Position numbers and translations under genes: made by a program. DNA of 64,000 nucleotides from a bacterium. Its GTDB lineage: Bacteria; Zhuqueibacterota; Zhuqueibacteria; Residuimicrobiales; Krinioviventaceae. Below, piece after piece: positions 53,467-62,807 of this stretch. Position 1 is the stretch's first letter. Each line of letters opens with the position of its first letter. The DNA lies in the NCBI GenBank assembly GCA_029561455.1, contig JAKQIY010000059.1, positions 62,001-126,000 on the forward strand, read 5' to 3'. The notes under the pieces are model-generated. The model saw only the letters and a program-made list of their open reading frames with translations. It had not been told where the DNA came from and made no database searches.

Positions 53467-55236
53467 CTAGACGTGATGAATTCCTCCCGTTAAATCAATA
53501 ATTTTTTGCCGGAGCATATCATGAAACTGATAATTCTCCTGCGTATCGGTGTCTACCTGAATAATGGCGGAACGATGATTCGCCAACGCAGTCTGCCACA
53601 TTTCCGCAAACTGGTGCATATCGCCGGGTTTATAAAAATCCAGCTCAAACTGTTGGGCTGTATTCTCGAATGAATATTCGTGCGGGGTAGTAAAATATTG
53701 TGTAAAAACATCCTGGTATTGCGCTATCGGTAAAAAATTGAAAATACCGCCGCCGTGGTTATTGACCAGCACAATAATGAGCGGCTGGGATAATGATTTA
53801 AGCAACATAAGGGAATTCAGATCATGCAGGAACGCCAGGTCGCCGGTCAGCAACACCACCGGCGCATCCAGTCCCGCCGCAAAACCCGTTGCCGAGGCAA
53901 TTGTACCATCGATGCCGCTGACGCCGCGATTGCAGGCTAATCTCACTGCCGGGCCGGACGGATCGGCAAACATGTCCATGTCCCGCACTGCCATGCTGTT
54001 ACCGAGAAACAATCCATACTCTGCGGGGATATGCTGCGAAATGAACCGCGCCACGCCCGGTTCGTTCAGTTCAACCCGTTTATCAATATGCTTTCGGAAC
54101 AGGGTTTCCGCAGAATGCGCCATACCGGTCAGCGCCTTCGTGCGGTTATTCAGCTTGCCGGAATGGAAATATTGCAACAGCGCGTTACAAAACTCCAATG
54201 GTGTATAAGGGAACCGTATTGTCACCCGGTGCGCGGGATCGATGCGGTTCGGGTTTCCAGCTACGTGAATATACTGTTCGGGGGTCAGCTTTTCAATGAA
54301 TTGCAGCAGGGATTTTGAAACCGGCAAACCGCCGAAATGCAGTACTATATCAGCGCGGGCCAGATCCGCAAAAGCGGGATTATACAGCAGCCGGTCATAC
54401 GCCGGAATGCTCGTCTCTGCCTTGCTGCCAAAGCGCAGTCCGGACAGCACATCCGGGAACAGCGGCCATTTCAAGACTTTGGTCAGCGCTTCGATTGCTC
54501 CTTGTTCATACCAACGCACCCGTCCCGCAATAATCAGGCCGTTTTTTGCCTTGTGTATATAATCGGCAATGAATTCAATATCGTCAATGTCAACGGTAGA
54601 GTGACCGGTATAATACACCGTCATCTGGTATTCAGGGTATTGCCATTGTTCCAGGTCGCGGAGGTAATCTGCAGAAATTGGTTGAAGCGCCGGGGCCAGC
54701 GGCTCGCGGAACATGCAGTTTAGATGTACCGGGCCGGGCGGAAAAGCTATAGAACGGTACACAAACTGGTCTATAGTGGTGAGCACCATGCGCGGGGAGA
54801 TTTTTTCGTCGGGACAAGGCATATCGAACTGCCAGCGGCAATAGTCGCTGTACAATCCCGGCTGGCGAATTGCCTGGTTGGCGCCGGTGTCGCGCAGTTC
54901 CGGGGGACGGTCGGCGGTGAGCAGCAGCATGGGGACAAAATCCTCAGACGCCTCGATCACCGCGGGATAATAATTTGCGGCAGCAGTGCCGGAGGTGCAG
55001 ATCAGCGCCGCCGGTACACCGCAAGCGCGCGCATAACCCAGCGCATGATACGCCGCGCCGCGTTCATCTATGGCAACAAAGCATTTCGCCTGCGGGTGCC
55101 GGACGGCGGCCACCGTCAACGGCGCGGAGCGAGAACCCGGCGAAATTATAAAATAGGTTACCCCGCTACGCACCAGTTCCTCGATAATGAGCGAAGCCCA
55201 CAGAGTGTTGATGTTTTCGGTGTGTATATTCTTCAT
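53467..55236 (-). CDS. menD: SEPHCHC synthase MenD
   Basis: This 589-residue thiamine diphosphate enzyme begins NTLWASLIIEELVRSGVTYFIISPGSRSAPLTVAA (FISPGSRS signature), with FVAIDERGAAYHALGYARA supplying the catalytic Glu region. The ThDP-Mg site is GDLAFLHDLNSLMLLK with VNNHGGGIF. Family knowledge: it condenses isochorismate with 2-oxoglutarate after decarboxylation. TAA-ATG adjacency joins it to menF, and its stop lies within the menH start region. Confidence 0.96.
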   Translation of the reverse strand: MKNIHTENINTLWASLIIEELVRSGVTYFIISPGSRSAPLTVAAVRHPQAKCFVAIDERGAAYHALGYARACGVPAALICTSGTAAANYYPAVIEASEDFVPMLLLTADRPPELRDTGANQAIRQPGLYSDYCRWQFDMPCPDEKISPRMVLTTIDQFVYRSIAFPPGPVHLNCMFREPLAPALQPISADYLRDLEQWQYPEYQMTVYYTGHSTVDIDDIEFIADYIHKAKNGLIIAGRVRWYEQGAIEALTKVLKWPLFPDVLSGLRFGSKAETSIPAYDRLLYNPAFADLARADIVLHFGGLPVSKSLLQFIEKLTPEQYIHVAGNPNRIDPAHRVTIRFPYTPLEFCNALLQYFHSGKLNNRTKALTGMAHSAETLFRKHIDKRVELNEPGVARFISQHIPAEYGLFLGNSMAVRDMDMFADPSGPAVRLACNRGVSGIDGTIASATGFAAGLDAPVVLLTGDLAFLHDLNSLMLLKSLSQPLIIVLVNNHGGGIFNFLPIAQYQDVFTQYFTTPHEYSFENTAQQFELDFYKPGDMHQFAEMWQTALANHRSAIIQVDTDTQENYQFHDMLRQKIIDLTGGIHHV

Positions 55237-56604
55237 TTATTGAAACAACCTGGTAAAGTTCAGCAGTTTGGTTTCATTTTCTTCCCATTCTTTTTGGGGA
55301 TCGGAACCCCGCACAATGCCCGAACCGGCGAACAGGGACAGGCTTTTACCGGCAATCAACCCGGAGCGGATGGCCACGGCAAACTCGGCCGCATCCTGAC
55401 CAATCCACCCTACTGGCCCGGCGTACCAGCCGCGTGCAAACGGTTCCAGTTCGGCGATCAACGCCAGTGATTCGGGGCCGGGGAATCCCCCTACCGCCGG
55501 GGTGGGATGCAGCCGCGCGATAATATCGCCATCGCCGACAAGTTCGCGCAGCCGTCCTTTGAATAACGTCTGCAAGTGCTGCATATACTGCAATTGCAGC
55601 AATTGTTCACTGGATTCGGTCTGCACCATTTCACACAATGGCGCAAGACTCGATCGTATCATATCGCTCACCCAGCGATGCTCGCGCAGGTCTTTATCCG
55701 AACTCAGCAGCGCATCGCCCAGTTGCGCATCGGTTACCGGATCGGAACTGCGCGGCCGGGTTCCGGCTACGGCTTCGCTGAACAGGGTGCGGCCGTCGCG
55801 GCGATACAGCCGTTCCGGGGTCGCGCCCAGAAACGCCATGTTCGGGAAAAGCTGCAAGCAAAAATGAAAGGAGGCGGGATTGTGCAGGGCCAGCTTTTGC
55901 AGCAGGTGTGCGGGGTCAAGCCCCTCCTCAAACTTTAATATCGATTGCCCGGCCAGCACAATTTTTTGCAAAGTACCCTCATCAATATGTTGCAGCGCCG
56001 TGGAAACAGATCGTATCCAGCGTTTTTTATTCGGCGTCTGCGTTAATTTCACATAACGGGGCAATTTCTCATTCAATATAATATCAGAAAAATCCAGTTG
56101 CTTGAATTCATAAACAATATCTATCAACCGATCATCCGCCTCTCTTCCATGCGGACATTGATAATTGATTGCAAATACAGTCCGTCCTGAAGCCTTGAAT
56201 AGTTCAAAGCGGGGAATGAGGAAACAATAACGTTGAAATTTTTTCCAGACAACATCCGGAAGACTATTGGGGTGAAATTGTAACCCACCATAATAGCGAA
56301 TGTGCGGATGCGAAGCAGTCAGGGTACTCTGTAAACCGGCAAACAAACGGGGATAATCCGTTTCCCTGCCGGAAACAATATCCGCCGCGCCGATTCCGGC
56401 CATGGCAAAATCGTTTTCGCGGCCGGACCAGTAGGTTTTCACAGCCGCATCCTGCTTGCGCAGCCAGTTTAAAATATCCATTTCCGGCAGCGTCATTTCG
56501 ACTCGCGCAAAGAGATTACCGACTGTTTCCGTGGTCCGGTTTGCCTGCCAATGCTCTTGCAATTGCTTAATAAATGCTTGCTTTTCCTGCTCTGCTAATA
56601 TCAA
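55237..56604 (-). CDS. menF: Isochorismate synthase MenF
   Basis: A 455-residue chorismate-utilising enzyme. The C-terminal domain shows KIVLAGQSILKF, the FLGATPERLYRRDGRTLFSEAVAGT block, DLREHRWVSDMI, and the signature PTPAVGGFPGPESLALI with WYAGPVGWIGQD. These are the substrate and Mg-binding residues of the anthranilate/isochorismate synthase family. Family knowledge: it converts chorismate to isochorismate, the first step of classical menaquinone synthesis. Its ATG overlaps the menG stop (ATGA). Confidence 0.95.
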   Translation of the reverse strand: MILAEQEKQAFIKQLQEHWQANRTTETVGNLFARVEMTLPEMDILNWLRKQDAAVKTYWSGRENDFAMAGIGAADIVSGRETDYPRLFAGLQSTLTASHPHIRYYGGLQFHPNSLPDVVWKKFQRYCFLIPRFELFKASGRTVFAINYQCPHGREADDRLIDIVYEFKQLDFSDIILNEKLPRYVKLTQTPNKKRWIRSVSTALQHIDEGTLQKIVLAGQSILKFEEGLDPAHLLQKLALHNPASFHFCLQLFPNMAFLGATPERLYRRDGRTLFSEAVAGTRPRSSDPVTDAQLGDALLSSDKDLREHRWVSDMIRSSLAPLCEMVQTESSEQLLQLQYMQHLQTLFKGRLRELVGDGDIIARLHPTPAVGGFPGPESLALIAELEPFARGWYAGPVGWIGQDAAEFAVAIRSGLIAGKSLSLFAGSGIVRGSDPQKEWEENETKLLNFTRLFQ

Positions 56605-57344
56605 TCTGTCCTCGTAATTGGATTATAACCGGTTTTATCTGCGCAATATATCGTGGCAATGCCGAAGGTGAGCGGGTAATAGCGTACTTGTACAAATCCC
56701 GCTTTTACCAGCATTGCGGTAAATTTATCGCCGTAAGGAAAGTCCTCGACGGTTTTGTTTAAATAGCTATATGCGGCTTTATCGCCGGACAGCATACCGC
56801 CAATACGCGGTAAAACATGTCTGAAATAAAACAAGTACATTTTTTTAATCCACTGGTTGCCGGGCAGGGAAAATTCCAGGATCAGCGCTCGGCCGCCCGG
56901 TTTAAGGATGCGCCGCATTTCTCCCAGGGCGTACTCCGGTTTCGGGATATTACGAATGCCAAAGGCGATGGTCACCGCATCGAACCGGTTATCCTGCACC
57001 GGCAAATGCAAGGCGTTGCCAGGCAGCAGCGCGATTCTATCCGACAAATGCCGTTCCGCTATTTTCCGACGGCCAATATTAAGCATGTCCACAGCCATAT
57101 CGACACCCACTGCCCGGCTTACTTGACCATTTCGGCATAGCGTCAGCAACACATCCGCCGTGCCGGTGGCGACATCCAAAATGGCAAGCCCGTCCCGCTC
57201 CGGCAGATGCCGAGCCAGCCTTTTACGCCAGGCCACATCGCAACGCAGCGACAGCAGCCGGTTCAGCAGATCATATCTGGCAGCTATGCGGTCAAACATG
57301 CGCCAGTTATCGGCTTTGGGTATAGATTTGGATTGAATGGACAT
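56601..57344 (-). CDS. menG: Demethylmenaquinone methyltransferase MenG/UbiE
   Basis: This 247-residue methyltransferase starts with MFDRIAARYDLLNRLLS and has motif I LDVATGTADVLLTL, then DNRFDAVTIAFGIRNIPKPEYALGEMRRILKPGG (UbiE signature) and ending FGIATIYCADK. Family knowledge: it performs the final C-methylation of menaquinone. As first gene of the operon it precedes menF with a 4-nt overlap. MenA, MenC and MenE are not in the window. Confidence 0.95.
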   Translation of the reverse strand: MSIQSKSIPKADNWRMFDRIAARYDLLNRLLSLRCDVAWRKRLARHLPERDGLAILDVATGTADVLLTLCRNGQVSRAVGVDMAVDMLNIGRRKIAERHLSDRIALLPGNALHLPVQDNRFDAVTIAFGIRNIPKPEYALGEMRRILKPGGRALILEFSLPGNQWIKKMYLFYFRHVLPRIGGMLSGDKAAYSYLNKTVEDFPYGDKFTAMLVKAGFVQVRYYPLTFGIATIYCADKTGYNPITRTD

Positions 57345-57442
57345 ATTTCCTGTTTTATTGTTATCAACCCGTTAAAGTAAAGAAAAATTTCATGGATAGC
57401 AATAATTTTGAATGACAGATCAACGACGGTAATTCAAATTAC

Positions 57443-57471
57443 TTGATATTTTGCAATAAAAATTGTAGAAT
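57443..57471 (+). promoter_or_regulatory. Candidate promoter for the TIM-barrel gene
   Basis: TTGATA (57443-57448), 17-bp spacer, TAGAAT (57466-57471). The likely start of transcription is about 50 nt before ATG 57531, in the divergent region between menG and this gene. Confidence 0.45.
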
Positions 57472-57530
57472 GTAATCATTATAATATTACAATTAATACG
57501 TTCATTTAATATCTGTTGAGGAGGTTTGGC

Positions 57531-58451
57531 ATGAAAAGAAGAGAATTTATCGCTTCCGGTGTGGCGGCGGGAGTTGGAGCGTTAACCATGGCGTCATCCA
57601 CACAAGTAACGGCGCAACCGGAGAGCAAGGGGAAATTCAAATTAAAATACGCCCCGCATTTCGGCATGTTCGAAAACCTGGCCGGTAAAGACCCCATCGA
57701 CCAGTTAAAATTCATTGCCGACGCAGGATTTAGGGCGTTTGAAGATAACGGCATGAAAGACAAGCCGGTGGACTTGCAGGAAAAAATCGCTGCGGCCATG
57801 GCCAACCTGAACCTGGAAATGGGCGTATTTGTGGCCACAGCCGATTTTCAGAACGTCAACTTTGCCAGCGCCAAAGCAGATATTCGGGAAGGATTGTTAA
57901 AAGCTATGCACGAAGCTGTTCAAGTAGCCAAACGCGTGAACGCCAAATATACTACAGTCGTGCCCGGTTGTTATGACAAGGGCCTGGAATGGGATTATCA
58001 AACAGCGAATGTGATCGACAACCTGAAACGCTGTGCGGAAATCCTGGAGCCGGCCGGTATCGTCATGGTGCTGGAACCACTCAATCCCTGGAAGGATCAT
58101 CCCGGCTTATTCCTCACCAAAGTACCGCAGGCATACATGATCTGCAAAGCGGTCAACAGTCCCTCCTGCAAAATCCTGTTCGACATTTATCACCAGCAGA
58201 TCACCGAGGGCAACCTCATCCCCAATATGAACAAAGCGTTGAGCGAGATCGGTTATTTCCAGGTAGGCGATAATCCGGGACGCAATGAACCCGGCACCGG
58301 CGAAATCAATTATCTTAATGTGTTCAAACATATTAACGCTATCGATAAAACCAAAATCGTCGGCATGGAGCATGGCAACTCCAAACCCGGCAAAGAAGGC
58401 GAACAAGCTGTGCTGGACGCTTATCGAAAAATGGATAGTTTTGAGATATAA
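57531..58451 (+). CDS. Tat-exported sugar-isomerase-like TIM barrel protein
   Basis: About 306 residues from ATG 57531 (GGAGG 7 nt upstream; a start at 57516 overlaps that site). The N-terminus MKRREFIASGVAAGVGALTM is a twin-arginine signal. The body is an AP-endonuclease-2/xylose-isomerase-like barrel: GMFENLAGKDPIDQLKFIADAGF, VLEPLNPWKDHPG, LFDIYHQQITEGNL, GDNPGRNEPGTGEINY and GMEHGNSKPG. Glu, Asp, His and Glu ligands characteristic of hydroxypyruvate isomerase-like enzymes are visible. Family knowledge: these isomerise or epimerise small sugars or hydroxypyruvate. Periplasmic location is inferred from the Tat signal. Confidence 0.87.
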   Translation: MKRREFIASGVAAGVGALTMASSTQVTAQPESKGKFKLKYAPHFGMFENLAGKDPIDQLKFIADAGFRAFEDNGMKDKPVDLQEKIAAAMANLNLEMGVFVATADFQNVNFASAKADIREGLLKAMHEAVQVAKRVNAKYTTVVPGCYDKGLEWDYQTANVIDNLKRCAEILEPAGIVMVLEPLNPWKDHPGLFLTKVPQAYMICKAVNSPSCKILFDIYHQQITEGNLIPNMNKALSEIGYFQVGDNPGRNEPGTGEINYLNVFKHINAIDKTKIVGMEHGNSKPGKEGEQAVLDAYRKMDSFEI

Positions 58452-58463
58452 TATTGAACAACC

Positions 58464-58490
58464 TCGCCCCAAGTCTCATGCTTGGGGCGA
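58464..58490. terminator. Stem-loop after the TIM-barrel gene
   Basis: TCGCCCCAAG and CTTGGGGCGA form a perfect 10-bp stem with a 7-nt loop, 12 nt after the stop. The T run is missing on the plus strand. Confidence 0.55.
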
Positions 58491-58581
58491 AAAACTCAGC
58501 CTCCGGCTGTGAAATAGTAAATACGCTGGGTCTACTTACAGTCTCAAAATCGCACCGGGATTCATATCTCAAGTGACAAAT

Positions 58582-58606
58582 GTAGGGGCACCCCTCGCGG
58601 ATGCCC
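58582..58606 (+). repeat. Short palindromic repeat W, copy 1
   Basis: GTAGGGGCACCCCTCGCGG followed by ATGCCC, matching the minus-strand sequence at 62980-63004 (GTAGGGGCAACCCTCGTGG, TTGCCC). Confidence 0.5.
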
Positions 58607-58690
58607 TTATCCAGAAGCGAGTAGAGGCAGGGGTTTCTTGCCCTGGAACAAGGGGCTTTTGCCCCTTGTCTTTAACGAGCGTGGAAAAGT

Positions 58691-58768
58691 CTAGTCCACC
58701 TCGTCGTAAATATAGCACAAGCCCGTACAGGTTCGTAGAATGCTGCCGGGCCATAGGCCCGACCTACA
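58691..58768 (-). repeat. Intergenic repeat family Y, short copy
   Basis: Contains TCCACCTCGTCGTAAAT...CAGGTTCG...CGGGCC/GGCCCGACCTAC in the order of family Y but lacks the GTGGTCCACC middle. It sits in 1.3 kb of noncoding, repeat-laden DNA (58452-59760). The region also holds two copies of AACCCCGTTAGGGGTG (58775 and 58824) and a CCACGTCAT-CT-ATGACGTGG hairpin (59088-59107). I see no gene in it. Confidence 0.5.
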
Positions 58769-59319
58769 GATTAAAACCCCGTTAGGGGTGAAATGTTTAT
58801 AATAAATGGATAAAATAACTCGTAACCCCGTTAGGGGTGGAACCTGGGTAAACAGGAACCAGTTATCTCGATACATCCCGAAAGATAAATCAACGGGACT
58901 AGCCGATGACCGTAATGCTTTTGTCATTCCAACGAACGCGGCAAGGAGGAATTGTGACATCGCGCAAGGGGCAAAAGCCCCATGTTCTGAGCAGCATTTT
59001 TTCTGCGGGTGCGCGCCCAATCCTGTCGGCTGCCCGGATTGAGGAACCCGGCGCCATTGTCCGTCTGGGGTGAGGAACAATTCATTGCCACGTCATCTAT
59101 GACGTGGATTACAAAACTTTACAAAATTGACTTTAGTCAAATACTTGTTTAGGCTAAAGTCCTGTTTTTGCTTTAATTGTCCCACGATCTGAAGGTCGTA
59201 GCAATGATAGGATTTGTTTATTGATCGGTCGTCGAGTAGGGCCGATGCTACATCTTCCGGCCCGTATTGAGATGACTTGCCCCGGGATGAGCGCTAAAAA
59301 AACATCCTGCCGGCTGTCC

Positions 59320-59414
59320 GAATGATGGGGTATCTGTATTGTTATGAATTCCTTATACCATAATCCGGGACGGCGAGTTCAAATCCGGTAATAGCCGAAA
59401 AAACCCCATCCTAC
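59320..59414 (-). repeat. Intergenic repeat family X, copy 2
   Basis: Read on the minus strand it starts GTAGGATGGGG and ends CCCCATCATTC like copy 1 at 661-755. Shared interior blocks include GGAATTCAT-like and CGGATT-like segments. It is noncoding. Confidence 0.6.
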
Positions 59415-59444
59415 ACCCTACATTTTCTGGTCAGTACGCAACAA

Positions 59445-59574
59445 AGTGTAGCCCACCTCGCTGCAAATCCGGCACATGTCCAATCAGGTTCGGAGTCATA
59501 GTGTTGCTTTTATAGCAGTCCTGTGCCCCAGGTGGACCACACTGATATTCTGCCAGGCCGCAGGCCCAACCTAC
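59445..59574 (-). repeat. Intergenic repeat family Y, copy 2
   Basis: On the minus strand: GTAGGTTGGGCCTGCGGCC, then GTGTGGTCCACCTGGGG, CCGAACCTG and GCGAGGTGGGCTACACT, matching 765-897 block by block. It is noncoding and adjacent to family X copy 2. Confidence 0.62.
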
Positions 59575-59650
59575 AGGCTAAAAATAGTATAATATCCCGA
59601 AAGCATTCAGATGCATAGCACATTTCCCCAATTAAGGCGTCAACAAAAAA

Positions 59651-59673
59651 ACCCGACTCACTAAAAGCCGGGC
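59651..59673 (-). terminator. Rho-independent terminator for the small lysine-rich gene
   Basis: On the minus strand GCCCGGC and GTCGGGT pair with two G-U wobbles around a 9-nt loop and are followed by a T run. It lies 87 bp after the stop at 59761. Confidence 0.7.
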
Positions 59674-59760
59674 TTTTTGTTATACTATACTTGAAAAAAA
59701 CCGCGCTGAAAAAGGCCGGCGTGTTGCGCCGCCTGTTATCAACGGTAACTCACCAAAGCG

Positions 59761-59868
59761 TTATGCGCTCTTGGATTCCTTTTCCTTTTTCAGTTTACGT
59801 TTTTCTTTTAAACTTTTCTGCGGTTTTTTCTTTTCTTCGTTTTTGGGTTTATCTTTTCCTTTAGCCAT
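59761..59868 (-). CDS. 35-residue lysine-rich protein
   Basis: ATG 59866-59868 is preceded by AGGAGG with a 5-nt spacer. The frame gives MAKGKDKPKNEEKKKPQKSL and then KEKRKLKKEKESKSA before TAA. Nearly half the residues are Lys, with no hydrophobic segment, so it is a highly basic, probably disordered protein that could bind nucleic acid or the ribosome. I recall short MAKG-type Lys-rich hypothetical proteins in other bacteria, without a function. A terminator and a strong ribosome-binding site support a real gene. Confidence 0.72.
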   Translation of the reverse strand: MAKGKDKPKNEEKKKPQKSLKEKRKLKKEKESKSA

Positions 59869-60172
59869 AATTACCTCCTGTTAGATTATGTGAATAGATA
59901 TACTGCCGGTTAATAATAAATAACCCTCCGGGGTAAACTTGTGCCCGGTATGGGTAAAAATAATAAACAACTATTTAATTTTTTTTTACATTGGTTCCCT
60001 AAATTGATCTGGTTATAATATAAACCTTTTACTTAAAAAAACAAGTACTATTGCATTTTTAAGATATTTTATTGATTTTATATAAACAATCCGGCCTTAT
60101 CAATGAACAATTTGATATTAGTAACATAAATAATCGGCCATATATTCAATAACGGTAAATGATATTCTCATT
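59869..60172. other. AT-rich intergenic region, no gene seen
   Basis: This 304-bp stretch lies upstream of the lysine-rich gene and downstream of the iminopeptidase gene. No recognisable feature beyond probable promoter DNA. Confidence 0.5.
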
Positions 60173-61192
60173 TTACCAGCCTTTTTCAAAATCCCGGGCG
60201 GCTTTGACCAGTTGCTCCTGAATGCCCGGTTCATCGGCGGAATGCCCGGCGCGCTCGACTATCACCAGCCTGGAGCGCGGTAGTTTCTGATGCAGCTTGT
60301 ATGCGGTTATCGGAGGACAGATCGTATCATAGCGGCCATTGATAATAATGCAGGGAATATCCGCTATTTTGTCGGCATTATTCAGCAATTGACCCTCTGC
60401 CAAAAAGCAGTGGTTGGCCATATAGTAATTTTCAATGATCGAAAACGCCAGGGGGTTCCAGCCGTCGGCGAACCAGGATTCAACAGTTGAATCGGCGACC
60501 TCAAGATAGGCGATCTTGCCTTCATACACCGCCCAGGCTTTGGCGCACTGATCCCGTAATGTGGTATCCGGGCCGGTCATTTTTTCGAGTAACTGGGCGG
60601 CATAGTTCTTTTTACTGCTATCGGTCAGCGCTTCCAGCTTTTGATAGTCCTGTGGAAAATATTCGGCCACTGCGCCATGATAATAGTGATCAAGCTCGGC
60701 CTGGGTGGAAGTGAACACCCCGCGCAGGACGATGCCGCTCACATTCTGCGGATAGGTTTCCGCATACGCCAGCGCCAGCGTCGAGCCCCACGAACCGCCG
60801 AACAGGATGACTTGTTCCAGCTTGAGGTGCATACGCAGTTTTTCAATATCCTCAACCAGGTTTTGCGTATTATTTTCCCTGATCTCTGCAAAGGGACGAC
60901 TCTCTCCCGCGCCGCGCTGGTCGTGCATAATGATATTGTATACCTGGGGATTGAAATAGCGGAAATAGTCCGGAGAACACCCCGCACCGGGACCGCCGTG
61001 CAGCACCATGACCGCCTTGCCCTGCGGATTGCCGCCCAACTGGTAGTAAATTTCATGAATATCGGAAACTTTAAGATACCCGGTTTGATACGGTTCGAGT
61101 TTAGGCCATAGCTGATATTGAGCGACGTTTTTATCACTGCAATTCATTGCGGCAATACAAATAAAAAGACCAATAAATCGGCACAGTTTCAT
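60173..61192 (-). CDS. Proline iminopeptidase-like alpha/beta hydrolase (lipoprotein)
   Basis: This 339-residue protein has a lipoprotein signal (FIGLFICIAAMNC) and S33 peptidase motifs: AVMVLHGGPGAGCSPDYF, IIMHDQRGAGES, the nucleophile elbow LFGGSWGSTLAL, an acid in NGRYDTICPP, and the His in VERAGHSADEPG. Family knowledge: S33 enzymes release N-terminal proline from peptides. An exported, lipid-anchored version is less common than the cytosolic enzyme. It stands apart from its neighbours by 36 nt on the 61229 side. Confidence 0.88.
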   Translation of the reverse strand: MKLCRFIGLFICIAAMNCSDKNVAQYQLWPKLEPYQTGYLKVSDIHEIYYQLGGNPQGKAVMVLHGGPGAGCSPDYFRYFNPQVYNIIMHDQRGAGESRPFAEIRENNTQNLVEDIEKLRMHLKLEQVILFGGSWGSTLALAYAETYPQNVSGIVLRGVFTSTQAELDHYYHGAVAEYFPQDYQKLEALTDSSKKNYAAQLLEKMTGPDTTLRDQCAKAWAVYEGKIAYLEVADSTVESWFADGWNPLAFSIIENYYMANHCFLAEGQLLNNADKIADIPCIIINGRYDTICPPITAYKLHQKLPRSRLVIVERAGHSADEPGIQEQLVKAARDFEKGW

Positions 61193-61228
61193 TCTGCGGT
61201 TCCTTTCAAATATGGTAAATTAACAGCA

Positions 61229-62014
61229 TTAGGCCTGCCTGGTTCCCAGAATCAAAAACACATTGCGTTTAAAGAACAACGCCCCCTCCTTTTCAAGAAA
61301 ATATGCAGAAATCTCTTGATCGGCCAGTCCTTTGGCCAATAACCGCTCTATTTTGATGTGGTTTTCCTCTGTCTGTGTTGCATGAGCAACGTACTCGCGC
61401 AGGTTCAATTCGACGCACAGCGAATATTCAGCCGTGATTGTTAAACCATTCTGCTTGTACAGGTCAATGATCTCTTGCTGCGACCGGGTACGATGGTGAC
61501 TGATATCGATCAGCTTTTCCAGCTTTTCAAAATAGCGGTCCACCGGCTCACTGTCATAAGCGACTATATCCTGCACCGAGATCCTTCCTCCGGGTTGGCA
61601 GCAGCGTATCATTTCCTGCAGGACCGGTTCGAGATCGGAGATATGATGAAAAGCAGACTTGCAGATGACGATTGAAAACGCCGCATCCTCACAGGGCAAA
61701 ACGGCAATGTCCCGGCAAATAAATTCCGCATTGGTGATATTTCCGGCTTGCGCCTGTTGCACGGCGAGTTCGATCATACCCTCGGATATATCTACTCCTG
61801 TTGCACTGTTAATCCGCGGAGCGCAAAAAAGGACGAATTCTCCCGTACCACAGGCGACATCCAGTAACTTGTCCTCCGGCTTGATATGGCAAAAATCAAA
61901 ATAGGCCTGCATATATTCCAGATTCCTGGTGACGGACCATTTGCTGAAATTACCTGCCTGTTGATTGAACTGTTTCCTGGTAATATCTTTAAAAGCCGAT
62001 GTATCCAATTTCAA
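61229..62014 (-). CDS. Class I SAM-dependent methyltransferase
   Basis: This 261-residue protein has SAM motif I LLDVACGTGEFVLFCAP (about 49-65), ATGVDISEGMIELA, and CKSAFHHISDLEPVLQEMIRCCQPGGRISVQDI (motifs II-III), so it is UbiE/Methyltransf_11-like. The substrate is not evident; its C-terminal 90 residues are not recognised. It has no signal peptide. Confidence 0.85.
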   Translation of the reverse strand: MKLDTSAFKDITRKQFNQQAGNFSKWSVTRNLEYMQAYFDFCHIKPEDKLLDVACGTGEFVLFCAPRINSATGVDISEGMIELAVQQAQAGNITNAEFICRDIAVLPCEDAAFSIVICKSAFHHISDLEPVLQEMIRCCQPGGRISVQDIVAYDSEPVDRYFEKLEKLIDISHHRTRSQQEIIDLYKQNGLTITAEYSLCVELNLREYVAHATQTEENHIKIERLLAKGLADQEISAYFLEKEGALFFKRNVFLILGTRQA

Positions 62015-62090
62015 ACCTTTCCCAACTAGATAATATCAATTCTGTATTTAATCGTTTTTATTATTACCCGGTTTTACAATTTTCTCTTAA

Positions 62091-62807
62091 TCAATGCAAA
62101 TCATAGCGCATAATCAGCTTGTCGATAGCCCGCTCAGGTGGTATTCCGGCTGCTAACGCCTGTTTTTCGAGTTCGAGGACAAACTCGTTACGCTCCCGCA
62201 AATCCGGGTGCGGATAACGGTCAACCTGGCGAAATCCCAGCTTTTCCCAAAAGTAATGCCCGGCGCAGCCGGTGACCTCGTAGATCATCGGTAAATCCTC
62301 AAACGCCTCGGCTTCAATATGTTCCCAGCCATTTGCACCTGCCCATTGGATCAGCGTTTTAACCATACGGGAACCGATGCCCTTGCGCTGCAAAGGTTTG
62401 TCGTGCTTGCGGCAATCGCCGGTCATCATACAATGCACCCACAGGGTCTTGTCGGCGATCTTGTCAAGCGCCGGAAAATCGCTGTCGGCAATATTATCAG
62501 CAGGACCGGCAGGGGCATCTTGTTGTAAACACAAACCACCGGCGCCGGGCATATTCCACACCACTGTTGGATAAAACCGCAACATGGCGATAACCTGCTC
62601 ACCCTGGCGGGCAATGATAGCGCAAGCGCCGTAGACACGGGTCAATTGTGATAACAGGCTACAATTCCTGGCGCGATAACAGCTAAAATTTAGTTGCGGG
62701 TCGCGCGGCGGCGCATCAATATCACTTGAAGTAAGCGGCCCGTTGTGCAGGCAGCGCCACAGCGGAAACTCCGCGCTCATGGGTTCGATGATGATTTCTG
62801 TATTCAT
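62091..62807 (-). CDS. GNAT family N-acetyltransferase
   Basis: This 238-residue protein has the acetyl-CoA binding region RKGIGSRMVKTLIQWAGANGW (Q/R-x-x-G-x-G/A-type) and the conserved AGHYFWEKLGFRQVDRYPHPDL near the C-terminus. The N-terminal 90 residues are variable. Substrate unknown; family members acetylate small molecules, antibiotics or proteins. It is the middle gene of three minus-strand genes with 76-bp and larger gaps. Confidence 0.82.
   Translation of the reverse strand: MNTEIIIEPMSAEFPLWRCLHNGPLTSSDIDAPPRDPQLNFSCYRARNCSLLSQLTRVYGACAIIARQGEQVIAMLRFYPTVVWNMPGAGGLCLQQDAPAGPADNIADSDFPALDKIADKTLWVHCMMTGDCRKHDKPLQRKGIGSRMVKTLIQWAGANGWEHIEAEAFEDLPMIYEVTGCAGHYFWEKLGFRQVDRYPHPDLRERNEFVLELEKQALAAGIPPERAIDKLIMRYDLH

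Noticed and set aside
59370-59400. GAGTTCAAATCCGG resembling a tRNA T-arm
   Set aside because: No cloverleaf around it; it is interior sequence of repeat X copy 2.
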